Source: Methanobacteriota archaeon
GTDB taxonomy: Archaea; Halobacteriota; Methanosarcinia; Methanosarcinales; Methanosarcinaceae
Reading direction: 5' to 3'
Assembly (NCBI GenBank): GCA_023399215.1
Contig: JAEWQJ010000008.1
Span: 1-28,908 of the forward strand
DNA: 28,908 nt
How positions within the stretch are numbered: position 1 is the stretch's first letter; each line of letters starts with the position of its first letter. A model generated the notes under the pieces. The model made no database searches. It was given only the letters and a program-made list of their open reading frames with translations, and had not been told where the DNA came from. Position numbers and translations under genes: made by a program. Below are positions 15,787 to 23,418 of this stretch, piece after piece.

Positions 15787-15852
15787 ATGGCGAAGGGAAA
15801 CTTTTCAGAAGCTGTAAGGACAGAAACATTAAAATCCCTTCAGGTTTATTGA
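15787..15852 (+). CDS. possible 21-residue peptide upstream of prefoldin beta
   Basis: ATG 15787 to TGA 15850-15852 reads MAKGNFSEAVRTETLKSLQVY. Its codons are less A+T-rich than the flanks, and it ends 19 bp before the prefoldin start. An inverted repeat GAAGGGA/TCCCTTC (15792-15798 with 15835-15841) spans it, so it could instead be a structured leader. No strong ribosome site. It may be a leader peptide or the remnant of an upstream gene. Confidence 0.25.
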   Translation: MAKGNFSEAVRTETLKSLQVY

Positions 15853-15871
15853 GGACTCAGGTGAAAATTAT

Positions 15872-16225
15872 ATGACTGCAGAATTACCTCCTCAAATTCA
15901 GAACCAGATAGCACAGCTTCAGCAGATACAGCAGCAGATACAGGCTCTGGCTATGCAAAAATCACAGGTTGAAGCTATGCAAAAAGAGTCAAAGATGGCT
16001 CTTGACGAGCTAGAAAGACTCACTGACGATGCAGTAGTCTACCGCAATGTAGGGGAGTTAGTAATAAAAACGAGCAAGGAAGAGTCCATTACAAAACTGA
16101 AAGAAAGGGAAGAAACACTCTCACTCAGGCTTCAGTCCATATCCAGGCAGGAAGAAAGGCTCACATCTCGCTTTAAACAACTTCAAGAGCAGATTCAGCA
16201 GGCTTTGGGACCCAGGGCACAATAA
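15872..16225 (+). CDS. pfdB: prefoldin beta subunit
   Basis: 117 residues, standard length. Archaeal prefoldin is an alpha2-beta4 cytoplasmic chaperone that hands unfolded proteins to the thermosome. The sequence shows the N-terminal coiled-coil helix (QIQNQIAQLQQIQQQIQALAMQK, about 8-30), the central beta-hairpin region with DDAVVYRNVGELVIKTSKEE (about 51-70), and the C-terminal helix (LKEREETLSLRLQSISRQEERL), with a short flexible tail. GGTGA lies 8 bases before the ATG. It is followed 138 bp later by a DHH phosphoesterase, a linkage often seen in archaea. Confidence 0.95.
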   Translation: MTAELPPQIQNQIAQLQQIQQQIQALAMQKSQVEAMQKESKMALDELERLTDDAVVYRNVGELVIKTSKEESITKLKEREETLSLRLQSISRQEERLTSRFKQLQEQIQQALGPRAQ

Positions 16226-16363
16226 TTTTATTTTTCATTCCAGCATAAAGGAATATTAAATAAAGTATAGCTTTGCCAAAAGTCATAAAAAACCATGCAA
16301 AAATCTCGAAATTCTTGAATCCAGGGAGATCAATGCCTATAAAAACGATAGCCAGAGTGGACA

Positions 16364-17371
16364 ATGGAAGTTGATGAAGCGGAGTTTTTCAACCGGCTCC
16401 TTGACTATCGAAATATTTTATATTTGTGCCACCGGAATGCAGATCCGGACGCAGTTAGCAGTGCTTTTGCCCTTTCCGAATCTATCGGAGGCACTGTTGG
16501 ACTTGTGGACGGCTGCAACCGTGTAGCTGCTGTGCTTATAAATAGACTTGAAATTGAAGTTGTGGACAAACCCAATCCGGCGGATTACGGTTTTGTCGTT
16601 GTGGTTGATACCTCCACAAAAGCGCAATTAAATGATCTGGAGCTTACCAGGTATTGCGTGATCGATCACCATACAACTACTGCTCTGACAGAAAATTCCG
16701 AATTCTTCCTGCACAGGAACAGTACTTCTACCGTAGAAATAGTTTACAATATCTTAAAAGCAATGGGAGCACCTATTAACCGGCGGATTGGGATCGGGAT
16801 GCTCACTGGAATCGTAACTGATACCGGGCATTTTAAACATGCATCGGCAGATACATTCAGAACAGTATCGAGAATCATAGAGGACAGCGGCGTTGAGTAC
16901 GGGGAAGTGCTGGATCTTATGGCTGCTACCCCACAGGATATTTCCATGCGCATAGCTATCCTGAAAGCCGCAAGCCGCGTCGAACTCGATAGAGTGCAGG
17001 ATATGTTGATAGCATCTTCCCATGTCAGCTCTTTTGGGGGATCTGCATCTTCCATGCTCATTAATATCGGTGCAGATATTGCTTTTGTTGGTACATCCAA
17101 AGGTGAAAGCGTCAGGATAAGTGCAAGAGCAAAGCGTGACGCTGTAAGTGCCGGAGTTAACCTTGGTCAGCTAATGGAAGATGTAAGTAACGAATACAAC
17201 GGTACAGGTGGCGGACATTCCGGAGCTGCCGGAATCGATGTGATCGGTGACATGAAAGAAGTGCTGGATAAATGTAGGGAAAGAACAAAGAAAATTCTTG
17301 AAGCTTCTCTTGGGGGAAAGTCAAAAGAGATCTCTTTTGAGAATGATATCGAAGAGTTTGAAAATGAGTGA
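16364..17371 (+). CDS. DHH-family phosphoesterase (DHH-DHHA1, RecJ/NrnA-like)
   Basis: 335 residues. Motifs of the DHH superfamily in order: HRNADPDAV (Asp at 27 and 29), VVVDTST (about 84), VIDHHTTT with Asp101-His102-His103, GIVTDTGHF (about 148-156), and a C-terminal DHHA1 substrate-binding domain ending in GTGGGHSGAAGI with His285. All Mn2+ ligands are present. Relatives cleave short oligonucleotides, pAp or cyclic dinucleotides; which applies here is unknown. The ATG at 16364 has only a poor ribosome site, while GGGAG lies before a different ATG (16334) that opens a 13-codon frame overlapping this start. That arrangement could couple translation. Confidence 0.9.
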   Translation: MEVDEAEFFNRLLDYRNILYLCHRNADPDAVSSAFALSESIGGTVGLVDGCNRVAAVLINRLEIEVVDKPNPADYGFVVVVDTSTKAQLNDLELTRYCVIDHHTTTALTENSEFFLHRNSTSTVEIVYNILKAMGAPINRRIGIGMLTGIVTDTGHFKHASADTFRTVSRIIEDSGVEYGEVLDLMAATPQDISMRIAILKAASRVELDRVQDMLIASSHVSSFGGSASSMLINIGADIAFVGTSKGESVRISARAKRDAVSAGVNLGQLMEDVSNEYNGTGGGHSGAAGIDVIGDMKEVLDKCRERTKKILEASLGGKSKEISFENDIEEFENE

Positions 17372-17397
17372 TTTCTAAGTAAAAAGAGATTACTTTC

Positions 17398-17484
17398 TTC
17401 GGAATATAATCAAAAGAGGTTTAGTCTTCAGAATTTAATCAAAAGAGATTCGTTCTTTAGAATTTAATCAAAAAAGGTTTCATT
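17398..17484. repeat. 3 x 29-bp tandem repeat
   Basis: Units at 17398-17426, 17427-17455 and 17456-17484 share the core AGAATTTAATCAAAAGAG, with partial units on both sides (17372-17397 and 17485-17508). The array begins immediately after the stop codon of the DHH gene. Confidence 0.85.
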
Positions 17485-17563
17485 TTTAAGAATATACTTT
17501 AAAAATCCCTAAATTCATAGTATACTTAAAATCTCATTTTGTCTCATAAGACCGGAGTTCGAT

Positions 17564-17678
17564 AACTGAATCCAGCAACTAAATTCAGTAATTGAATCTG
17601 GCAACTGAATCTGGCAACTGAATTCAGAATTGAATCTGGCAACTGAATTCAGAATTGAATCCTGCAATTGAATCAGGT
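17564..17678. repeat. 9 x 12-13-bp tandem repeat
   Basis: Nine head-to-tail units with consensus AAYTGAATCTGGC start at 17564, 17577, 17590, 17603, 17616, 17628, 17641, 17653 and 17666; the fifth and seventh are 12 bp (AACTGAATTCAG). Units 5-6 and 7-8 suggest duplication of a 25-bp dimer. Not coding. Confidence 0.92.
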
Positions 17679-17724
17679 AATTATAGAATTTACCGGTATG
17701 AGTAAAACTGCCGAATGATCATAA

Positions 17725-17778
17725 AATCCATATATAATTACTCGGTGGACTAATCCATATATGATTACTCGGTAGACT
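17725..17778. repeat. 2 x 27-bp tandem repeat
   Basis: Two units with core ATTACTCGGT (17725-17751 and 17752-17778) differ at two positions. The rest of the 17372-18117 spacer (17779-18117) has no gene; a shorter GAAAATAATAAACTC duplication lies near 17924-17953. Confidence 0.88.
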
Positions 17779-18117
17779 TTAGACCTTTATGCAGCCAGCT
17801 TTCAGGCTTACTTATAAAATCTTTTTTCTGCTTAACAGCTAATATTTATATGATAATCTAGCTTAACCTTCATATTAATCCAGCCAATCTTCATATTATA
17901 TTTGCCGGAAGTATATATCCGTTGAAAATAATAAACTCGAAAATAATAAACTCCAGAGTAAGAAAGCAATCGGAGTAAAAAAGTAATAATTAGAGAGATG
18001 AAGAGAACCGAAGCATGACCTTAAAATGGCATGAAATGAGATGTGCAGGAAAAAAGCTAGAAAATATGGGGCCTGATATCGAGAGCCCAGAACATAAGAT
18101 ATACAGAGTGTGAAAAA

Positions 18118-19422
18118 ATGCCAGAATACTGGGATCCTGAGATAGAGACAATGCCTGTAGATGATTTGAATAAGCTGCAGGAAGAAAAGCTGAAGCAACT
18201 TGTACATTATGTGTATGAAAACTCTCCTTTTTATAGAAAAAAGTTTGATGAACACGGGGTTAAGCCGGAAGACATCCAAACTCTTGAAGATATCAGAAAG
18301 TTACCTTTTACAGTTAAACAAGATCTCAGAGATACCTATCCAACTGGTATGTTTTGCGTCCCTAACTCAAAACTCACTCGTTTCCACGCTTCTTCAGGTA
18401 CAACAGGCAAACCTATAGTCGTAGGATATACCCAGAATGACATTGATGAGTGGGCAGAATCTCTTGCAAGAGGATTTACTTCTGTCGGACTGGGGAAAAA
18501 TGATATCCTTCAGGTAAGTTATGGGTACGGACTTTTTACAGGTGGGCTTGGTGCTCATTATGGAAGCGAAAAACTGGGTGCAACCGTACTTCCTACAAGT
18601 TCCGGAAATACTGAACGCCAGCTTGAGCTTATGAGAGACCTTGATGTCACTGCTATAGCCTGCACGCCTTCTTACTTCCTTTATCTGATTGAGACTGCAA
18701 GGAAAGAAGGCATTAGTATCAGGGACGACACTAAATTAAAGATGGGATTTTTCGGGGCCGAGCCATGGTCTGAAGAACTCAAAAAACGTATAGAAGACGA
18801 ATCCGGGATTAAAGCTATTGATATCTACGGAACATCGGAAATGAGCGGGCCTCTCTTTACCGAATGCTCAGAACAGTGCGGAATTCATATATGGGCAGAC
18901 AAATTCCTTGTTGAGATTATTAATCCCGAAACAGATGAGCCTGTTCCTGATGGCGAGATTGGAGAACTCGTAATCACGACTCTCAATAAAGAAGCTCTCC
19001 CTCTAATCCGTTACAGAGTAAGAGACCTTACACGAAAGTTTTCGGAGCCCTGCGCGTGCGGAAGAACACACCCCAGGATTACACGCATCAGCGGGCGTTC
19101 GGATGATATGATTATCGTGCGCGGCATCAATGTATTCCCGGGACAGGTTGAATCGGTCCTCATGAAGATTCCGGAAGTCGGGAACCATTTCATGATCATT
19201 GTAGACAGGATTGGACCCCTTGACTCCATGAAAGTCCAGATCGAAATGCAGGAGTCTGCTTTTAGCGATAAAATGTCAGACATAATGGCACTTAAAAAGA
19301 AGATTTCGAGTGCACTTAAAAGCGTACTGAATCTTGCAGTCCAGGTAGAACTGGTGGAGCACGGCTCTCTGCCCCGCTCTGAAGGAAAATCAAAGAAAGT
19401 TATCGATAAGCGAAAGATTTGA
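18118..19422 (+). CDS. paaK: phenylacetate-CoA ligase-type adenylate-forming enzyme
   Basis: 434 residues, the usual length of PaaK-type ligases. These activate an aryl acid with ATP to an acyl-adenylate and then transfer it to CoA. Visible: N-terminal RKKFDEHGVKPEDI, the phosphate-binding loop HASSGTTGKPIVVGYT with Ser92-Ser93-Gly-Thr-Thr-Gly, YGYGLFTGGLGAHYG, FGAEPWSEELKKRIE, IYGTSEMSGPLFTEC, then RYRVRDLTRKF and the hinge GRSDDMIIVRGINVFPGQVE, and the C-terminal lid ending PRSEGKSKKVIDKR with the catalytic lysine region. CAC and CGR cysteines near 302-306 resemble the metal-binding spot of the family. Substrate could be phenylacetate, indoleacetate or another aryl acid. An ACT-domain protein follows, a recurring archaeal pairing. 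A clear hairpin terminator lies between them. Confidence 0.88.
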   Translation: MPEYWDPEIETMPVDDLNKLQEEKLKQLVHYVYENSPFYRKKFDEHGVKPEDIQTLEDIRKLPFTVKQDLRDTYPTGMFCVPNSKLTRFHASSGTTGKPIVVGYTQNDIDEWAESLARGFTSVGLGKNDILQVSYGYGLFTGGLGAHYGSEKLGATVLPTSSGNTERQLELMRDLDVTAIACTPSYFLYLIETARKEGISIRDDTKLKMGFFGAEPWSEELKKRIEDESGIKAIDIYGTSEMSGPLFTECSEQCGIHIWADKFLVEIINPETDEPVPDGEIGELVITTLNKEALPLIRYRVRDLTRKFSEPCACGRTHPRITRISGRSDDMIIVRGINVFPGQVESVLMKIPEVGNHFMIIVDRIGPLDSMKVQIEMQESAFSDKMSDIMALKKKISSALKSVLNLAVQVELVEHGSLPRSEGKSKKVIDKRKI

Positions 19423-19443
19423 AAGCTTCAAAGAGCTAAAACA

Positions 19444-19483
19444 AAACCTGCAAATATTATTATCCTGCAGGTTTCACTTTTTT
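19444..19483 (+). terminator. hairpin terminator of paaK
   Basis: AAACCTGCA (19444-19452) pairs perfectly with TGCAGGTTT (19466-19474) around a 13-base loop, followed by CACTTTTTT. It lies 22 bp past the stop codon. Confidence 0.85.
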
Positions 19484-19520
19484 GGGGGCGATCTCTCGAG
19501 TTTCTTTTACGATGCTGAGC

Positions 19521-19640
19521 CAGATGTAAAGTAAAGTTCTCAGATGGAAGATAAAATTTGCAGATGGAAGATAAAATTCTCAGATGCGATATAAAATCCC
19601 CAGGTACAATATCAAAGTTTCAGATGAAATATAAAATAGC
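19521..19640. repeat. 6 x 20-bp tandem repeat
   Basis: Six units of exactly 20 bp start at 19521, 19541, 19561, 19581, 19601 and 19621, each beginning CAGATG or CAGGTA and continuing with a GATATAAAAT-like core. A seventh CAG follows. Period 20 is not a multiple of three, so this is not coding; it is close to two helical turns. It lies between paaK and the ACT-domain gene. Confidence 0.93.
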
Positions 19641-19768
19641 CAGCGCAGAAAAAATTTAGGCTTATATGCAAGAACAATGTCAGTAAATAACACTCTAAGT
19701 AGACGATTTATTGCTGAGTTGATTATAACTAGTCATAAGCTTAAAAACTGTATGTAAGCTTAAAGTAT

Positions 19769-19812
19769 ACATAGAGACTATATTATAGTAACATAGAGAC
19801 TTATATTATACT
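19769..19812. repeat. 2 x 22-bp tandem repeat with TATA-like cores
   Basis: ACATAGAGACTATATTATAG and ACATAGAGACTTATATTATA stand in tandem (from 19769 and 19791). Each contains a TATA-like segment, and they lie 80-120 bp upstream of the ACT-domain gene, so one may be its promoter. The rest of 19641-19903 has no gene. Confidence 0.6.
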
Positions 19813-19903
19813 CTGGCAAGAAGACTATAAAAAGAAGTAAGAGAGAATAAGGATAAACAGTATAAGTACATAGAACAAGCAATATAAGGACATGGGTGCT
19901 GGA

Positions 19904-20341
19904 ATGGAAGATAAAATTATAAAGCAGATTTCCCTTTTTGCGGAAAATAAACCTGGCAGACTTGCAAACGTCGCAAATAAACTGAAAAGCGCCGGCATAA
20001 ATATCAGGGCATTTACCATTGCTGAGTCAGGAGACTTCGGAATAATCCGCATGGTTGTGGACAGATCCGACTATGCTCACAAAATACTCCACGATGCAGG
20101 GTTTACCGTTTCTGAAACCAGTGTTCTGGGAATCGAAATGAATGATGTCCCTGGCAGCATGTCCCGTATTGCAGAAGTTTTCGGAAAAGTCAAGATCAAC
20201 ATTGACTATGCATATGCCTTTGTCACCAGGGATCAGAAAGCCCTTTTAATAGTCAGGGTCGATGACATTGAAAAGGCAATTAAAACACTTGAAGAAGACG
20301 GTATCAAGCTCATAAGCATGAAGGAACTTGAAAATATCTGA
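19904..20341 (+). CDS. tandem ACT-domain protein
   Basis: About 145 residues made of two ACT domains: the first starts KQISLFAENKPGRLANVANKL, the second starts VLGIEMNDVPGSMSRIAEVFGK (about residue 72) and ends LEEDGIKLISMKEL. ACT domains bind amino acids and control metabolic enzymes. This stand-alone type is commonly found beside PaaK-like ligases in archaea, so it may sense an aromatic or branched amino acid and act on that enzyme; this is inference from context. ATG 19904 is preferred because GGGTG precedes it; ATG 19892 (adds MGAG) is in frame, but its AAGGA is only one base away. Confidence 0.85.
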   Translation: MEDKIIKQISLFAENKPGRLANVANKLKSAGINIRAFTIAESGDFGIIRMVVDRSDYAHKILHDAGFTVSETSVLGIEMNDVPGSMSRIAEVFGKVKINIDYAYAFVTRDQKALLIVRVDDIEKAIKTLEEDGIKLISMKELENI

Positions 20342-20399
20342 TTTTAACGAAAAAAACGGACTTTCCCAAAAAAGCGTTTTTAGAGAAAAACGAAACGAT

Positions 20400-20450
20400 C
20401 CAGAATCTGGCATATTTGTGTTTCTGAGATTCTGGGGATACTTCTTTTTA
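20400..20450 (+). terminator. hairpin terminator after the ACT-domain gene
   Basis: CCAGAATCT (20400-20408) pairs perfectly with AGATTCTGG (20427-20435), followed by a T-rich CTTCTTTTTA. A weaker inverted repeat AAAAACG/CGTTTTT (20352-20358 with 20375-20381) lies between it and the stop codon. Confidence 0.6.
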
Positions 20451-20537
20451 TAGCTTCTGGCTCAGGACAAAACCTCGATAAGAAGGTTTATAGTCTGCAA
20501 CACTTCTTTGAGATTCTAACCTGATAAATAGATATAC

Positions 20538-20963
20538 GTGATAAATATAAAAACGACAAATAAGAAAAGGAAAAGGTTGCCAGGGGAACAGGTTTCCGGT
20601 TTGACTAAGATGATGGAAAATAGAACTAACTTACAGGAGAACGCACAGAACTCCTCGAAAAATAAACTTGGTGGAGTCCATACGACAATTATCGGGGGAA
20701 GGGCTGGTAAAAAACTTGTAAAGCTTGTAAGCCAGCACCCTGAAGTAAAAAAGATAATCCCAACCGTAATTTCCGTAAAAGGCATTGCAGGAGGCAGCCT
20801 CACTGGAAAAGTACTGCGTGCGGATGCGAGAGGGAACTTGAGGCTATTGCTCTCTGAAGGCAGGAGTTTTCAGGAAATAAGACTGGTAACAACAGTTGGG
20901 ACCGCTGAAGAGGGAGATAGAATTATGGATGAACTGAACGAAATCTTGAAAACTGCCTTCTGA
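20538..20963 (+). CDS. DUF2103-type conserved archaeal protein
   Basis: Up to 141 residues. The conserved part begins GGVHTTIIGGRAGKKLVKLV (about 46-65) and continues PTVISVKGIAGGSLTGKVLRADARGNLRLLL to the C-terminus. I recognise this as the DUF2103 family of archaeal proteins, whose biochemical role is not established. The frame opens at GTG 20538 without a ribosome site; ATG 20610 (MMENRTNLQ) and TTG 20601 are in frame and equally possible, and the first 24 codons look A+T-rich and basic, so the shorter form may be right. It is 23 bp upstream of the methanogenesis-marker-12 gene and presumably shares its transcript. Confidence 0.75.
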   Translation: MINIKTTNKKRKRLPGEQVSGLTKMMENRTNLQENAQNSSKNKLGGVHTTIIGGRAGKKLVKLVSQHPEVKKIIPTVISVKGIAGGSLTGKVLRADARGNLRLLLSEGRSFQEIRLVTTVGTAEEGDRIMDELNEILKTAF

Positions 20964-20986
20964 GGCGTTAAAGGAGAGACAGGTAA

Positions 20987-21964
20987 TTGGCCTTTATAGG
21001 GATTGATCATGGCACAACTGCAATGCGTTTTGCTCTCATAGAAGGGGAAAATACCCTTACCTTTGAGCTTGAGAGGGCTGAGGCAGCAGCCATGTCCGAA
21101 AATGAGATTTTGACCTCGCTTGAGGAGCATTTTGGAATTAGGCGTGAGAAAATCGACCTTATTGCACTGACGTATTCGATGGGAGATGGTTTTTCCACAA
21201 TTAAGGATGTCAGGAATCTTGAAGGAAGAGGGCTCAAGAGTATTGAAGGAGCGGGAAAAAAGACAGGAGGGGGCACAAGAGTTTTTGATGCCATTCGGAA
21301 CTCTGGAATTCCGGCAATAGCAATCCCTGGTCTTCATACGGAGAGCAAGGTAGATCCCAGAATGAAGGTATTTTCTCATCTTACAAGTCCCGAGAAATTG
21401 GGAATTGCTTACCACATCCTGTGCCTTGGTTATAATAACTTCGTAGTTTCCGATATAAGTTCAAACACTGTTACACTTGCCATTGCCAATGGAAAAGTAA
21501 TTGGGGCAATCGATGCTTGCATATTTGCCCCAGGTGTTCATCACGGACCACTTGACCTGCAAGCTATCAGAGATGTAGATAACGGATACTGCACTGCCAA
21601 CCAGGCTTTTATGGAAGCCGGAGCTTTGAAAATGACTCCATATAAAGATAGGGAAGAACTACTCCTTGCAGCCGAAAAAAAAGAAAGCCCTGCCCTCCTG
21701 GCTCTTGATACTATTTCATTGTTCGCAGCCATGGAAATTGCTTCAATGCAGCTTCTTCTTAAGGACTACGAAACAATCGGAGAGGTTTTTCTTGCGGGAT
21801 CCGTAGGCGAATTTGAATATGTACAGAAAAAAATCCATGCACATCTGGGGCAAGAATGTCAGTGTCTTGGAAAATGGCATGCTGCAATAGGCTGTGCCGA
21901 GATAGCACGTGATGTTTTTGCAGGAGAGAAAGAAATCCTTGGCGTAGAAGTTAGCTACCATTAA
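20987..21964 (+). CDS. methanogenesis marker protein 12 (ASKHA-fold kinase-like)
   Basis: 325 residues. It begins with the phosphate-loop-like FIGIDHGTTAMRFALIE of the acetate kinase/Hsp70/actin (ASKHA) fold and has VVSDISSNTVTLAI (about 153-166), FAPGVHHGPLDLQAIRDVD and VFLAGSVGEFEYVQKKI (about 267-283). I recognise it as the family called methanogenesis marker 12, restricted to methanogens and relatives; its substrate is unknown. The start is TTG 20987: the conserved N-terminus begins only two codons later, and GGAG precedes by about 10 bases. It forms a pair with the DUF2103 gene and converges with the NYN gene 38 bp downstream. Confidence 0.85.
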   Translation: MAFIGIDHGTTAMRFALIEGENTLTFELERAEAAAMSENEILTSLEEHFGIRREKIDLIALTYSMGDGFSTIKDVRNLEGRGLKSIEGAGKKTGGGTRVFDAIRNSGIPAIAIPGLHTESKVDPRMKVFSHLTSPEKLGIAYHILCLGYNNFVVSDISSNTVTLAIANGKVIGAIDACIFAPGVHHGPLDLQAIRDVDNGYCTANQAFMEAGALKMTPYKDREELLLAAEKKESPALLALDTISLFAAMEIASMQLLLKDYETIGEVFLAGSVGEFEYVQKKIHAHLGQECQCLGKWHAAIGCAEIARDVFAGEKEILGVEVSYH

Positions 21965-22002
21965 AAAAGTGAGAAAGGAATATCAAAAAGGACAGGCATA
22001 AA

Positions 22003-22587
22003 TCAGGTCTTTTCTATGGACTCTTCATACATACTGTCCTGATATTCCGATGCATCAATTTTTCCTTCACCAGATCCCATTCCATCGGACTCATCATAAC
22101 TGCTCATTCTGTCTTTCTTCATAAGAATAACATAGTCCGCAGAATTCTTTAACGCTGTGGAAAAACCGGGCTCAACTCCAAAAATGATAGTTTCTTTGCC
22201 GTGCTCATTTGCTTTGTTCAACAGCGGCTTGAAGTCTGCATCCCTTGTAACGATTGCAAGAGTATCAATATTAGGATTATATACTAGCTCCATGCCCTCT
22301 ACTGCGAGGCGCACATCAACATCGCTTGAACAAATTATAGGTTCAAGTCCATGATTTTCGATAGCTTCCACAAGCTTGTCAGAGGCGTACTGGTTAAGAA
22401 AAACGCGCCCGATTTTGATATTTCCATAATCTTTCAGGACGTCCCTTATCTCTTCAAGATTTACATCGAATTCTTTTCTGAGAATATTCGGGCCATCCAC
22501 TAATAGTCCTATTTTCCGCCTGCCAACTTCTTTTTTCGAGCGGAGGTATTTTGATATCGAGTCGATTCCGCTTTTTACAGGTTTCAT
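22003..22587 (-). CDS. NYN-domain (PIN-like) protein, TIGR00288-type
   Basis: About 194 residues. The NYN/LabA-type PIN-fold domain spans about 25-160: IGLLVDGPNIL with Asp31, FLNQYASDKLVEAIENHGLEP, CSSDVDVRLAVEGMELVYN and IVTRDADFKPLLNKANEHGK. The acidic residues Asp31, the DVD pair and RDADF would form the metal centre of a nuclease; activity is inferred from the fold. The C-terminal 30 residues are acidic and low-complexity (SSYDESDGMGSGEGK). ATG 22587 with GAGG 9 bases upstream is preferred to TTG 22593. Its upstream region contains the structured segment described at 22594-22745, so expression may be regulated through its leader. Confidence 0.82.
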   Translation of the reverse strand: MKPVKSGIDSISKYLRSKKEVGRRKIGLLVDGPNILRKEFDVNLEEIRDVLKDYGNIKIGRVFLNQYASDKLVEAIENHGLEPIICSSDVDVRLAVEGMELVYNPNIDTLAIVTRDADFKPLLNKANEHGKETIIFGVEPGFSTALKNSADYVILMKKDRMSSYDESDGMGSGEGKIDASEYQDSMYEESIEKT

Positions 22588-22593
22588 TATCAA

Positions 22594-22745
22594 TGTCCTC
22601 TGTGATCTTACAGTTCACGGAACCTGTACCTTATTTGCTTGCGCCATATGACCATACAGCACTAACTCTAGGGGAAGCTACACCTCCAGCAGCCCTCCAA
22701 TCTGCCGGTACAGAGTTTATGCTTCCGCGATCAGCTTTTGAGGTT
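22594..22745 (-). ncRNA. candidate structured RNA or regulatory leader in front of the NYN gene
   Basis: This stretch is clearly richer in G+C than the spacer around it and begins about 20-30 bp after a good TATA box (GATATAAATC on the minus strand, 22765-22774). On that strand CGCGGAA (22723-22729) pairs with TTCCGTG (22616-22622, one G-U), and just inside, CTGTACC (22707-22713) pairs perfectly with GGTACAG (22624-22630). These nest into a 14-bp two-part closing helix around about 76 bases. Inside are GCAG/CTGC and GC-GCAA-GC hairpins. GGAAGC/GCTTCC and AACTCT/AGAGTT offer alternative, mutually exclusive or pseudoknotted pairings. It ends just before the NYN ribosome site. It could be an independent ncRNA or a long 5' leader; class unknown. 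Confidence 0.4.
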
Positions 22746-22888
22746 TAAAGTTCCGAATTTCTAAGATTTATATCTTGATACCACAATTTTGCATTCAATC
22801 CGATGATACTTAATATCTGCTTTTCTGTAGTAAAACATTTGCATATTAAGACAATAAAAGTTTGCAGCTCTATCCTTATATGAACGAT

Positions 22889-22927
22889 TGGATTGAAAAA
22901 CCTGAGAGTCTTCCTGCGAACAGGAAG
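22889..22927 (-). terminator. hairpin terminator of the rhomboid operon
   Basis: On the minus strand CTTCCTG-TTCG-CAGGAAG (22910-22927) is a perfect 7-bp stem closed by a UUCG loop. It is followed by ACTCTCAGGTTTTTC. It lies about 70 bp past the stop at 22996. Confidence 0.7.
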
Positions 22928-22995
22928 GAAGAAACTCCGGCAAAACAAAAATCCCGATCTATAAAGCCTAGATCTATAAAACGTAGTAATTTTAT

Positions 22996-23418
22996 TTATA
23001 AATTGCTGGAAAAGAGTCCCTTTTTGACTTCCCGAATAACATATGGAGATTCCTTGAGTTCAAAAATGTTTTCTGTTCTTCTTCCTTTTTTGCGTCTGAT
23101 GTACTGGATTTCTCCAAACCTTTCCAGAAAAGTCTCATAAACTTCCATGAACTGCTCAAACTCTGGATCAGTAAGCTCTATTACCCCTTCCCTACTCGCA
23201 AGCCAGTCATAGACGTGGAGAAGATTGATTTCCCTTACCCTTTTCAGATTTTCATCATCAGGTTTTTTTTCAAAGTACAGGGTCTTTTTCAATCCTGGAG
23301 ACCAGGCTGCACATAGTCTCCTGAAATTCAAAACCAGGATAGGAATTTTCTCTCCTGGATCGGGTCTCGGATAGTAGTATGTGCCCTCTAGAAGGTTATT
23401 TCCTTCCAGAGTTACCAC
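22996..23418 (-). CDS. protein of unknown function coupled to rhomboid protease
   Basis: 140 residues, not recognised. It begins MVTLEGNNLLEGTYYYPRPDPGEKIP, has a central NFRRLCAAWSPGLKK, an acidic helix-rich region (LTDPEFEQFMEVYETFLERFG, about 82-102) and a basic C-terminal part (YIRRKKGRRTENIFELKES). There is no signal peptide or membrane helix, so it is likely cytoplasmic. The GTG start at 23418 overlaps the last 7 bases of the rhomboid gene, so the two are translationally coupled and probably act together. A hairpin terminator follows. Good codon use and the coupling argue for a real gene. Confidence 0.7.
   Translation of the reverse strand: MVTLEGNNLLEGTYYYPRPDPGEKIPILVLNFRRLCAAWSPGLKKTLYFEKKPDDENLKRVREINLLHVYDWLASREGVIELTDPEFEQFMEVYETFLERFGEIQYIRRKKGRRTENIFELKESPYVIREVKKGLFSSNL

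Noticed and set aside
16173..16364. Hydrophobic 63-codon minus-strand frame antisense to the pfdB 3' end
   Set aside because: TTG start without ribosome site, and it overlaps a well-supported gene. The membrane-like peptide is notable but not enough.
17564..17678. CRISPR-like array
   Set aside because: Units are 12-13 bp and directly adjacent with no unique spacers; no cas genes nearby.
20352..20381. Inverted repeat AAAAACG/CGTTTTT as the main terminator of the ACT gene
   Set aside because: Weak A-T stem; the 9-bp hairpin at 20400-20435 followed by a T-run is the better candidate.
22551..22748. 65-codon plus-strand frame, and other open frames, in the G+C-richer segment above the NYN gene
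   Set aside because: Several frames on both strands are open there, which fits G+C-rich structured RNA better than a gene; no ribosome site on either strand.
22862..23140. Plus-strand frame starting near 22862 or 22880
   Set aside because: Overlaps the terminator and 3' half of the coupled minus-strand gene, which has better support.
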